Source: Cyanophora paradoxa
Taxonomy: Eukaryota; Glaucocystophyceae; Cyanophorales; Cyanophoraceae
Assembly (NCBI GenBank): GCA_004431415.1
Contig: QPMI01000602.1
Location: 186,001-250,000, forward strand
Length of the DNA stretch: 64,000 nt
Direction: 5' to 3'
The notes under the pieces were generated by a model, which was not told where the DNA came from, made no database searches, and saw only the letters and a program-made list of their open reading frames with translations. A program made the position numbers and the translations under genes. Each line of letters opens with the position of its first letter. The first letter of the stretch is position 1. Below, in pieces: positions 43,719-51,765 of the stretch.

Positions 43719-46700
43719 TTAATTAAAAGGAACAGAATTAATACCATCTGGTAAGATGTATCTCTTTGCATCAAAGCAGTTTAGGGCAACCCTTCTACTT
43801 ACAGTATCTATTATTGTGTGATCTGCCCTTCTCTTCTGCTTTGCAGTCACAGTCTTGCTGATACCTGCAAATAAACACTGCTTAAAATCATTAAATTGGA
43901 GTTCCTCAGTGGAAGTCCCAGAGAGCTTACTTCTCTCAATCTCAGCAGTTCTGAAACTGTAAACTTTTGCTCTCAGACCTACATACTCCAGTATTGCAGA
44001 GCCAGGCATTTCATTTTTGTATTTACCTGGGGTCATTCTGTTAGATCGCCCTAGGTCCAAGGCATAAGATATATTCTCTATATCTTTTTGTAAGGTCTTA
44101 GATTCAATATATAGACAGAAGGAGTCAGTATCATGGAATAGTAACTTTGCTTTTGTCCATTGGGACCTTACAGTATCATAGAAGAACTGGTAATTATGCA
44201 GTTTGGCTGCATCCAAAACATAAGCCCCAATTGCAACAGGCTTATCTGGTTTCACATGCTTTGTGTAAAACTCAAAGGCAACTGCTTTTTCGTTTATGGG
44301 GCTTGTTGATTTCACCAATGGGGAAGCTGCATATTTCATAAATAGTTTCTCACTGTTTGCAATCTTAACCACAGATCTACCTCTACATGATTCAATGCAT
44401 TTCCCATAGATTGAATTATTCATGAGCTTATAGAAATCAGCCTCGAATTTATTCACTGCTTTCCTTCTCATGTCAGTATTCAGCTCAATATAGGGTTTCA
44501 TTACAGGAGCCACAGTAAATGATAGGACCCTGTGAACTTTCTTTAATTTCACCCCTTTGTCCAACAGATATTGCAGAAGAGGCTCAGAAATCACATAGTT
44601 TGCCACAGAACCAAAGGTTGCAGTTAGCTTTGGGGTTTTATCAAGCTCTTCTCCTGAAAGATCTAAAAGGCTCTTTTGATATTGTGATAATTCGGCATAA
44701 TCTATTATTTTCTTGTTAATGATTAGGGGGAAATCACTGTGATCTAGAAACAGCCTAATTGGGTAATCCAGATCAACTTCCAGGAAACTGGATCTGTTAT
44801 CTTGTGGGTTGAATTCGGTCTCCCATCTAAAATCACCAACTGGGATTGGCTGACTCAAACAGTAGCCATACAAGTTGTTAGCATCAAACAGCATAATGTG
44901 GGAGTTTTCACCATCAGCCTCAGCATACCTACAAGGCATTGTTGCAAAGCCACCCCTGATTCCCCTCTCAACAAATTCGTATTGCTCTACATCACTTATA
45001 AGCTCTATTTTTGCCTTGGTGGTCCTTAACATAGAATCCCAAGATAACCCAGGGGCAGATACATAATGAACTGGGTCAAGTCCATATACTGAGTGTGAAA
45101 GCCTTCTAAAAGCCTGGAATTTGTTCATTAACTCATCTACATCAGCAGCCCCAAAGTCCATGAAATTACTTGCATCAATGAACTTGTAAAGACCCCATTG
45201 CAATGAAAGGTATTGATCAAAGTTTTTTGAGAGGATTTCGATTCGTTTTTTATCTCCCAAGCCTGCTATTTTTCTGAAAATGAATGTCCCACAGTCATCC
45301 ATTTGGTCAACAACAACTGCAACTTTGGTTTGCTTTGAGATTCTCCTATGGAGATTGCAGTTTCTGCATGCAGGAGCAATGTAATGACCTGTGTGGTGGT
45401 CATGATCTCTGCATTTAAAGTTTTCCTTGGTGAACCTCTCACTGCAAAGGTAACAGTGTTTGGTAGCTCTGTAAATTGCTTTCTGCTCATCTGTGAGTTC
45501 ATTCATAGGAATATTGGTAAACAGAAAATCGATCAGTTCTCTTGCTTTGGACTCCAAGCATTCAAACAGACCTCCCATTGGATCATGCCCCTCAAATCGA
45601 AAATCTTGAACATCTGCCCCAGTGACTATTCTAATGTTGACTGCTGAGACTTCCCTCTTGGATTTCGATGCATCAATGGGGATGCTTCTATGTGCAATCT
45701 TGCAGTAGACCACAACAGGAAGCCACACAGTTTTCCTGAGGTTTTTCAGTCCAAACTCTATGGTGGTCTCAGGTTTAGGGGTGATTCCCTTTGAGAGTCT
45801 CCAATCAATGCATCTGTTTGAGTCCACATGAGCAGTGAGTTTAGCCTCAGACCTGAATCGAGATAAGCATGTGTCACAGTAGTGTAACTTTTGATCCTTG
45901 GTTTTATCAAGGGCAACTCTTAGAAGTCTTGAGAGTGACATAATAGTAATATAGTGACCATTCCCTTCATCATCATGAATGAGCATGAGATTAATCTTTT
46001 GCTTTCTGCCTGGGTTGCTGGATTGATGCAGTGGATATATAACATCTCCATCCATTCCAAAGATGTTTATGCTAATGCCTGCATTTTGAGCTTCGAATTT
46101 ATCAATGATTTCAGCATCACAAGGAACAGGGAATGGGATATTGTCGAAATTGAGAGCCAAAGGATTGTATGTGGTTGGTGAGTATTTCCATTTGCGATAT
46201 TGTGTAAGCTCACTTCTCTTGTGGGAATTTACATCTTTCCTATGGATCCATGCCAAAATGGCATTTTCAAAGCAAGAATCATCAATATTTCGAATATTCA
46301 CTGTGGCTCTCTTGGCTGCAATTGATTCTGGTGTTTTAACATAGCAACCACCAGTTGGGGCATAACTCATAATAGCTACTCTGAGCATTTCGATTCTCTC
46401 AAGTCGATAGCTATCAACCACATTCATCTGCTCCTGACACATTTGGGCTGCTTTATTCAGCTCAGTTCGAATATTTCTCGATTTAGTTAATACAAAATAA
46501 TCGCTGTAAACGTATTTCGATATCCAAACCTGTGGATTGCTGACTTTAACGAACTTGCAGATAAACGACAAGCGAACTTTGATTGCCCTGAATTGATCCA
46601 GACTATCCCTTAAACGTTTTGGTAGAGAGGTTGCAATTCTATCTAAATATTCAATCACATCTACCACAACTTCCCTTCTGGCTCTGTATGTGAGCCAGCG

Positions 46701-46964
46701 ATATAATTCATTCATGGCTGTGCCATCTTCTGCCTCTGGTTCTATTTGCCTCAGGCGATCGAGTTCATCAAGAGTCTCAACTTTGTCATAGAGGTTATTG
46801 GCTTTTCTGGTTAATTTGGACAAAGTGGGTCTCCCCCTTGAAATAAATCCGATTTCGCGGTCATATTCAGCCTCAGTGATTTCATGGGCTGCATACAGTG
46901 TTCCCAGTAATCCCATGAGTTCCCATTTCTTCTCTCTAATGAGTCTGTTGCTAATTCGGGGCAT
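43719..46964 (-). CDS. Protein-primed family B DNA polymerase (pPolB), polinton type
   Basis: The replicative polymerase, 1081 residues and intact. Polymerase motifs are DANNLYG (D694, motif A), KLMNNSIYGKCIE (846-858, motif B) and HDTDS (D945 and D947, motif C). The N-terminal half has the polinton-type region NIDDSCFENAILAWI to GHYITIMSLSRLL (226-348), a C2HC-like finger (C363, C366, H379, C385) and an HNH/endonuclease VII-like zinc cluster (C504, C507, C518-R-D-H521, C533, C536; KCRDHDHHTGHYIAPACRNC). The end KRYILPDGINSV is also characteristic of polinton polymerases. Replication would start from a terminal protein. It is divergent from the gene at 47074, so the 109-bp gap serves both. 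Confidence 0.95.
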   Translation of the reverse strand: MPRISNRLIREKKWELMGLLGTLYAAHEITEAEYDREIGFISRGRPTLSKLTRKANNLYDKVETLDELDRLRQIEPEAEDGTAMNELYRWLTYRARREVVVDVIEYLDRIATSLPKRLRDSLDQFRAIKVRLSFICKFVKVSNPQVWISKYVYSDYFVLTKSRNIRTELNKAAQMCQEQMNVVDSYRLERIEMLRVAIMSYAPTGGCYVKTPESIAAKRATVNIRNIDDSCFENAILAWIHRKDVNSHKRSELTQYRKWKYSPTTYNPLALNFDNIPFPVPCDAEIIDKFEAQNAGISINIFGMDGDVIYPLHQSSNPGRKQKINLMLIHDDEGNGHYITIMSLSRLLRVALDKTKDQKLHYCDTCLSRFRSEAKLTAHVDSNRCIDWRLSKGITPKPETTIEFGLKNLRKTVWLPVVVYCKIAHRSIPIDASKSKREVSAVNIRIVTGADVQDFRFEGHDPMGGLFECLESKARELIDFLFTNIPMNELTDEQKAIYRATKHCYLCSERFTKENFKCRDHDHHTGHYIAPACRNCNLHRRISKQTKVAVVVDQMDDCGTFIFRKIAGLGDKKRIEILSKNFDQYLSLQWGLYKFIDASNFMDFGAADVDELMNKFQAFRRLSHSVYGLDPVHYVSAPGLSWDSMLRTTKAKIELISDVEQYEFVERGIRGGFATMPCRYAEADGENSHIMLFDANNLYGYCLSQPIPVGDFRWETEFNPQDNRSSFLEVDLDYPIRLFLDHSDFPLIINKKIIDYAELSQYQKSLLDLSGEELDKTPKLTATFGSVANYVISEPLLQYLLDKGVKLKKVHRVLSFTVAPVMKPYIELNTDMRRKAVNKFEADFYKLMNNSIYGKCIESCRGRSVVKIANSEKLFMKYAASPLVKSTSPINEKAVAFEFYTKHVKPDKPVAIGAYVLDAAKLHNYQFFYDTVRSQWTKAKLLFHDTDSFCLYIESKTLQKDIENISYALDLGRSNRMTPGKYKNEMPGSAILEYVGLRAKVYSFRTAEIERSKLSGTSTEELQFNDFKQCLFAGISKTVTAKQKRRADHTIIDTVSRRVALNCFDAKRYILPDGINSVPFN

Positions 46965-47034
46965 TGTTCCTAACTTGTTCCTAATAAAAGGAGAGGTTTT
47001 AAATGGGGTATTCTGAACACAAAATTTGATGAAA

Positions 47035-47070
47035 ACTACTTAAAGAAATATCTTCTATATATATAAAAAG
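47035..47070 (+). promoter_or_regulatory. Viral promoter module 1
   Basis: ACTACTTAAAGAAATATCTT followed by CTATATATATAAAAAG, ending a few bases before ATG 47074. It is nearly identical to the sequence upstream of 48380 (48323-48362) and similar to 47869-47900. The very short distance to the ATG implies a very short leader or initiation within the TATA-like stretch. Confidence 0.75.
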
Positions 47071-47073
47071 ACA

Positions 47074-47856
47074 ATGGCAGAGAAGAGATCTTATTGCCTG
47101 GAAATATTGAAAGCTGAACTTTTGAGAATATGTGGATCTGATAATTTCAATAATTATGTTGCTCTGGGTAGTAACAGAAAGCTGCTCCCCCTTTGGGCAA
47201 AACTTGCCAAGTATGGATTAAGTGACACAGACCTGCCCCCAGAGTCTAAGAATTGCGCTTGCAATCATTATATTCAAGAGCAGTGCTATATTTTGCATGT
47301 GGATAAAAAGATTGTGGTCATAGTTGGCAACTGCTGCATTAAACGATTTATGCCAAAGGGTGCCAGGGGTCAAGATATATGCGAAAAATGTGGAGATCGG
47401 CATAAAAACCGAAAAGATAATTTCTGCAATAAGTGCAGGATTATCAGAAAGCAAGAGGAAGAAGAAAGACAAAAGCAGCTTGAAATAGAGAAAAGAGAGA
47501 CAAGGCAGAGAGAATATGAAGAAGAAAGGGCAAGAAAGAAACATGCAGTGAACCTTTTCCTGATTTGGTGCAACCAGTTTATACCAAAAATGGATAATCT
47601 TCGCAGAGATGATATAGAGAGGTTCAGAGAGGGCAGATCTGCATTGATTGAAATGTATGCAGAACTCAGTACTACAAATACATTGGTTGCTGGGTTTCAG
47701 GTGCCATATCTTAAAAAGGATATTGCAAAAGGACTAGATTGCAGATGGAATAAGGACAAGAAAACATGGGAGACCTTGGAAATCGAACCATTTGTAGCAT
47801 TGCTAGGTAAGCATTTCAAACTTATGTATATTGAGCGATTTGGACAAAGAGGTTAG
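47074..47856 (+). CDS. Zinc-binding protein with DUF5710-like C-terminal motif
   Basis: 260 residues. The N-terminal part has CACNHYIQEQCYILHV and VIVGNCCIKRF (about 69-94), resembling the Cys/His patches 'CxCGH...C...VGxxCI..F' of large-virus zinc proteins. A CxxC-x(n)-CxxC finger follows (CEKCGDRHKNRKDNFCNKC, about 108-126), then a highly charged helix (EEEERQKQLEIEKRETRQRE) and finally VPYLKKDIAKGLDCRWNKDK, which fits the DUF5710 motif (VPxxxKDxAKxxGxRWDxxxKxW). DUF5710 occurs beside DNA-processing enzymes. A DNA-binding or repair accessory role is an inference. Its promoter module is shared with the helicase gene. Confidence 0.7.
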   Translation: MAEKRSYCLEILKAELLRICGSDNFNNYVALGSNRKLLPLWAKLAKYGLSDTDLPPESKNCACNHYIQEQCYILHVDKKIVVIVGNCCIKRFMPKGARGQDICEKCGDRHKNRKDNFCNKCRIIRKQEEEERQKQLEIEKRETRQREYEEERARKKHAVNLFLIWCNQFIPKMDNLRRDDIERFREGRSALIEMYAELSTTNTLVAGFQVPYLKKDIAKGLDCRWNKDKKTWETLEIEPFVALLGKHFKLMYIERFGQRG

Positions 47857-47868
47857 AGAACAAAAAAT

Positions 47869-47900
47869 GATTTAAAGAATTCTCTATATATATTAAGAGA
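47869..47900 (+). promoter_or_regulatory. Viral promoter module 2
   Basis: TGATTTAAAGAATTCTCTAT then ATATATTAAGAG, 12 bp before ATG 47913. It conserves the TTTAAAGAAT...TCTATATATAT arrangement of modules 1 and 3. Confidence 0.65.
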
Positions 47901-47912
47901 GAAAGAGGAAAA

Positions 47913-48167
47913 ATGCCACTCAGTGAAGCGCAGAAGAGAGCTATGAAAAGATATCAGCAAACTGAAAAAGGTAAGGCTCAAATCAAAAAGTTTAACGAAA
48001 AAATAGCCACACAGCTTAGAGATCTATATAACACTGATGACACCTATAGAGCCATGAAAATAGCAAGTTCATGTCAGCGAAAGTATGCAGCCAATGCAGT
48101 CTGCTTTGTCAAGTATTTGTATGATGTCCCTTACTCAAATCGAGGGAGAAAATCGAAACATGTCTAA
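47913..48167 (+). CDS. Small basic viral protein, unknown function
   Basis: 84 residues, lysine- and arginine-rich (MPLSEAQKRAMKRYQQTEKG ... SNRGRKSKHV). The first half is a predicted amphipathic helix, and the C-terminal RGRK resembles a minor-groove-binding hook. It has its own promoter module. It resembles in size and style the protein at 51242-51487 (QKRYREDPAYREYKKQQALA ... RGRPIKYYL). DNA binding is an inference. Confidence 0.65.
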   Translation: MPLSEAQKRAMKRYQQTEKGKAQIKKFNEKIATQLRDLYNTDDTYRAMKIASSCQRKYAANAVCFVKYLYDVPYSNRGRKSKHV

Positions 48168-48309
48168 ATTATTTTTCCCAGCATATTACTAGGCTGGGAT
48201 ATGCTGTTTATTCGCTGAAATACTACTTTATCGTTTTTGTATCTGAACCACTCGATATATGATGTGGATAAATTTCGTAGGGATACTTTCTCGATTTCCA
48301 ACAAAAAAT

Positions 48310-48372
48310 GATTGGGGGACCCAAAACTACTTAAAGAAAAATCTTCTATATATATAAAAGGGACCCCCAATC
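48310..48372 (+). promoter_or_regulatory. Viral promoter module 3 inside a 13-bp inverted repeat
   Basis: The core AAAACTACTTAAAGAAAAAT then CTTCTATATATATAAAAG (48323-48360) nearly repeats module 1. It is enclosed by GATTGGGGGACCC (48310-48322) and GGGACCCCCAATC (48360-48372), complementary except at one position. The ATG of the helicase follows at 48380. Confidence 0.7.
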
Positions 48373-48379
48373 GCTGAAA

Positions 48380-50428
48380 ATGAACGCCAAACAGACCAAG
48401 TTAATTAAATCGCTCGCTAACTGGCTTCGTTCTGATGAGGAACTGTCCAAAAACATGATTATCCCTGTGAAACCTGACAGCAAAGACCCTGTTTTCAAGC
48501 ATAAGGGAGGTGCTTGGTCCTGGGAAAAGTATGAGGAAGCGCTGGCAACTAATCAGTATGTATCTTGGGGCATTCTGCTCTCAGAAAACATGATGGTTAT
48601 TGACTTTGATGATGAGGAGAACTTCGAGAAATTCCGGGATATGTTTCCTGATGACTTTGATGCCAATCAACCCATGGCAAAAACTAAAAAAGGCTATCAT
48701 GTCTACTTTAAACGACCTGAGGAGTTCAATAAACTCAAAATTACCGATACGGCTCCTGGCTTTAAAGGCTTTGAGAAGGTTGACCTGAAAACAATCACTG
48801 GAACTGGAACTTCTGGATTAATTAATGTTTGTCCCAGTGTCAACAAGACCTGGGTAATTGCTCCATGGGATGATACCTGTGATTTCAATGAGCCTACTGA
48901 TGAGTTTAAAAAGTGGATTGCAGAGAACTATATCTATAAGAGTGAGTATACTGCTAGTGCTAGCTCAAATGATGAACTGGAAAAGAGTATTCTTAAAGAG
49001 CTGGTGGATATGGGCTTTATGCATCCCAATATAATCTCTAAAACTGAACTGGGCTTTAACTTTGATGCTGCCAATAAGGGACTCAATTGCCCATGCTGCA
49101 ATGGGTCACATGAATCGAATAACTGGTATGTTATGAAAGCCAAAGGGGAAGATAAAAAGTATATTGTGTCCAGCTACAGTGGCAATTGCAAAAAACGATT
49201 TATCTTCATTGGAATGCAATCTGATATCTTCAATCTCATTGATAAATCCGCTGGCTCTGGAGGCGCTCATTATGATGTCAGTCTTGTGTGCAAAGAGGTC
49301 CTACAACACACTTGGAGATACTCCAAAAAGTCATGGTTCAAACTCAATACTGATACTGGGATTTGGGAGCATGATGACACAAACCAAAAGATTTACCTAG
49401 ATATTAGTTGCCTTGTTGTCCCTCAATACCTTGGCAGGGCTGTGCATTATAGCCAAAGAGCTTTGAAGGATGAAGAGAATAGAACAGCTTTCGAAGAGAA
49501 ATCGAAAACATTAATTTCTATTGCCAAAAATCTTAAACAATCAGGATATCGCAAATCCCTTCTGACTGATCTGCTCCCTCTGCTGAATGATGATGAGTTC
49601 TATGAAAAGATTGATACAGTTCCATATGTAATTGGATTCGATAATGGTGTATTTGATCTGACAACTATGACTTTCAGAAAGGGTAAACTGGAAGATATGG
49701 TGAGCAAGAGTGTGGGTTATGATTTTACTGAGAATGTAGACCCCAAGAAAGTGGAGCATCTCAATCAGATTTATAGAGAGATTGTAGATGATCCAGCAGA
49801 GCGAAACTATCTTCTGGCATCTATTGCAATTGCTTTGAGTGGATCAACAAAATCACAGAAGTTCTATATGTGGACTGGTGCTGGTGCTAATGGTAAATCA
49901 CTTGTTCAGGAATACTGCAAACAGATATCTGGGGCTTATTACAGCCCTCTCGAAATATCCTATTGGACCAAACCTAAGAAGAACTCATCAGATGCTACCC
50001 CTGAACTTGCCAAACTCCTGGGAAAGCGACTTGTATTCAGTAATGAGGCTGAAGATGGTGATAAACTGCAAATTTCCAAAATTAAGGAGGTCACAGGTGG
50101 AAATGAAATGACTGTGAGAGCCTTGTTCAAAGACCCAGTAATCCTCACTCCAATGTTCCAGGTTTACATTACAACTAATGACAATTTGACTATAAATAAA
50201 CCAGACTTTGCAATTCAAAGAAGGCTTTCATACCAGAGATTCAATAATATATTCAGAGAGAAGCCTGAAGCTGGTCAAAAGAAAGCTGACCCAACTCTGT
50301 TCACACTTCTTCACAATGATGATGAGTATAAGATGGCTCACATGAAGATATTACTGGATATGTGGAAGAACAAAGAAGTTGAAGAGATCTTAAGAAATCC
50401 CCTCAATCGATTATTGAGCAGGGAATAA
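48380..50428 (+). CDS. Primase-polymerase / SF3 helicase (D5-like), frameshifted near the end
   Basis: A replication protein combining an archaeo-eukaryotic primase domain and a superfamily 3 helicase. The AEP catalytic residues are D75 and D77 in VIDFDDEENF and H107 in KKGYHVYFK. A Cys cluster (CPCCNGSHESNNW, about 237-249) may be a zinc element. The D5_N-like region (about 360-480) leads to Walker A GAGANGKS (500-507), Walker B-like LVFSNEAEDG (551-560) and motif C VYITTNDN (595-602). The frame ends early at 50428 (RNPLNRLLSRE). The natural C-terminus continues in the -1 frame to 50706. This is the only clearly frame-broken replication gene in the block. Confidence 0.93.
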   Translation: MNAKQTKLIKSLANWLRSDEELSKNMIIPVKPDSKDPVFKHKGGAWSWEKYEEALATNQYVSWGILLSENMMVIDFDDEENFEKFRDMFPDDFDANQPMAKTKKGYHVYFKRPEEFNKLKITDTAPGFKGFEKVDLKTITGTGTSGLINVCPSVNKTWVIAPWDDTCDFNEPTDEFKKWIAENYIYKSEYTASASSNDELEKSILKELVDMGFMHPNIISKTELGFNFDAANKGLNCPCCNGSHESNNWYVMKAKGEDKKYIVSSYSGNCKKRFIFIGMQSDIFNLIDKSAGSGGAHYDVSLVCKEVLQHTWRYSKKSWFKLNTDTGIWEHDDTNQKIYLDISCLVVPQYLGRAVHYSQRALKDEENRTAFEEKSKTLISIAKNLKQSGYRKSLLTDLLPLLNDDEFYEKIDTVPYVIGFDNGVFDLTTMTFRKGKLEDMVSKSVGYDFTENVDPKKVEHLNQIYREIVDDPAERNYLLASIAIALSGSTKSQKFYMWTGAGANGKSLVQEYCKQISGAYYSPLEISYWTKPKKNSSDATPELAKLLGKRLVFSNEAEDGDKLQISKIKEVTGGNEMTVRALFKDPVILTPMFQVYITTNDNLTINKPDFAIQRRLSYQRFNNIFREKPEAGQKKADPTLFTLLHNDDEYKMAHMKILLDMWKNKEVEEILRNPLNRLLSRE

Positions 50429-50706
50429 ACTTTATAGCTGAAAATGACAAGATTGGTGAATGGCTTAGGGATAATTTCGAAGTTACCCATAATGCAAACG
50501 ACTTTGTTTCGAGTGATACCATTTACAAATCATACAGAAGTGTCGATGATAAAGTTGAATGTGTTTCTGTGATGAAGAGAGTAAGGGAAATCTTCAATGT
50601 GAAATCAGAGGTTAAACGAATTCAGGGAACCAGAGCAAGGGGCTACATTGGACTTCGAAAGATAACAAGGGTTCAAGAAGACAATGGAGAGGATGTTGAA
50701 TATTAA
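50398..50706 (+). pseudogene. C-terminal part of the helicase in the -1 frame
   Basis: From about 50398 the -1 frame reads SPQSIIEQGINFIAENDKIG, then a winged-helix-like C-terminal domain (SSDTIYKSYRSVDDKVECVS ... GYIGLRKITRV) with TAA at 50704-50706. There is no independent ATG with a promoter. No canonical X XXY YYZ slippery heptamer lies at the junction (AGAAATCCCCTCAATC), so a one-base loss, biological or from sequencing, is more likely than programmed frameshifting. Confidence 0.8.
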
Positions 50707-50767
50707 ACAAAACGATTTATGATTGAAATGTATATGTAATTTTTATAGCCTTACTGGAAATGGTGTT

Positions 50768-50858
50768 GTTCACAGGTGTCACAGGTCCATCCCATCTAGG
50801 GGGCTATAAAACGAAAAATGACCAGGGGACGATAAAAACCTGTGAACACCTGTGACAC
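50768..50858. repeat. Dyad B: imperfect inverted repeat of (T/G)TCACAGG units
   Basis: GTTCACAGGTGTCACAGGT (50768-50786) pairs with ACCTGTGAACACCTGTGACAC (50838-50858), with one extra base. Like dyad A it is followed by CCATCC and has a spacer of about 50 bp (51 here). It lies between the helicase and the gene at 50927. Confidence 0.9.
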
Positions 50859-50926
50859 CTATCGAAAAAGACCAAAATTTGACAAGAATACTTAAAGCTT
50901 ACTTGATTGTGTATAGTGAAGACAAA

Positions 50927-51148
50927 ATGGCAAAGACTCTTGATGAGATGACCATGACTGAGTTAGATAAATGCATAAAGCATGGAGATATAGGGGCATA
51001 TATCGAAATGTCACAGAGATTGATAGGTTACAATATGTATGCAGCTAAACCAAAGAGAAATAGATCAGTAAACATTCACATTACTGTTTCAGTATCTGAG
51101 AATGTAAACAAAAAACTACAAAAGCAAATTTACAAAGCTTATCTGTGA
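50927..51148 (+). CDS. Small viral protein, unknown function
   Basis: 73 residues from MAKTLDEMTMTELDKCIKHG to the end KKLQKQIYKAYL. I chose the ATG at 50927 because upstream CTTAAAGCTTACTTGATTGT and GTATAG resemble a weak version of the element promoter, and because longer frames would run into dyad B. The middle is a basic linker (AAKPKRNRSVNIHITVSVSE). No family is recognised. Confidence 0.55.
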   Translation: MAKTLDEMTMTELDKCIKHGDIGAYIEMSQRLIGYNMYAAKPKRNRSVNIHITVSVSENVNKKLQKQIYKAYL

Positions 51149-51241
51149 CTTGCAATTGATTGCAAGTATAAAGCCAATTCCTTTGTATATATTTTTATAG
51201 CTGCCTCAGTGGCATACTGAGACCGCTTTTTCTCGATTATC

Positions 51242-51487
51242 TTATAGACCTGGGGGTCCATTGCTACTATCAGTAGGCAAATAATATTTAATCGGTCTCC
51301 CTCTGGGTCTCTGCTCCTCTTTTTGGGCTTTTCTGCGATAATAGGATGCCAGGGCTTGCTGCTTTTTATACTCTCTATATGCTGGGTCCTCTCTATATCG
51401 TTTCTGCATTGCTAGTATGTGTCTGATAGAACCCTCAGTAACAGGTTCATCACTGGTAAACTCGATTAAACTAATAGTGTCCTCCAT
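51242..51487 (-). CDS. Small basic viral protein with AT-hook-like RGRP
   Basis: 81 residues: an acidic start (MEDTISLIEFTSDEPVTEGS), a basic helix (QKRYREDPAYREYKKQQALA ... YYRRKAQKEEQ) and RPRGRPIKYYL, an AT-hook-like core. Likely DNA-binding, by inference. Its start overlaps the last 17 bp of the frame at 51471-51743, suggesting a polycistron with the genes up to 52500 on the same strand. Confidence 0.6.
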   Translation of the reverse strand: MEDTISLIEFTSDEPVTEGSIRHILAMQKRYREDPAYREYKKQQALASYYRRKAQKEEQRPRGRPIKYYLPTDSSNGPPGL

Positions 51488-51743
51488 TTATATTCCCAGA
51501 GAAAACGTTTTCTGCTGGCAGAGAACTTCTCCTTGGATACTCCTGTTGCTCATATGTATACTCTGTGGGGTCTGCTGGCATTGACTCCACTGAAGCTGTT
51601 GACCTCCTTCTTTCTCTTGCCTCAGATACATTATCCTCAGTATCTGACATCTCAAACTCTATTGTTGTGTCACAGCATCCACTGTGGCAATTGCTTACCA
51701 CATGCAGACTGAGCATCTCAATAAACTTTCGTATTATATCCAT
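51471..51743 (-). CDS. Small acidic/serine-rich viral protein, unknown
   Basis: 90 residues. A hydrophobic-amphipathic start (MDIIRKFIEMLSLHVV) with CHSGCC cysteines is followed by a Ser/Glu/Arg-rich, probably disordered tail (EFEMSDTEDNVSEARERRRS). It lies 22 bp downstream of the stop of the 51766-52500 gene and overlaps the next small gene. No family is recognised. Confidence 0.5.
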   Translation of the reverse strand: MDIIRKFIEMLSLHVVSNCHSGCCDTTIEFEMSDTEDNVSEARERRRSTASVESMPADPTEYTYEQQEYPRRSSLPAENVFSGNINGGHY

Positions 51744-51765
51744 GTCTCTAATAAAACAGAGAAAA

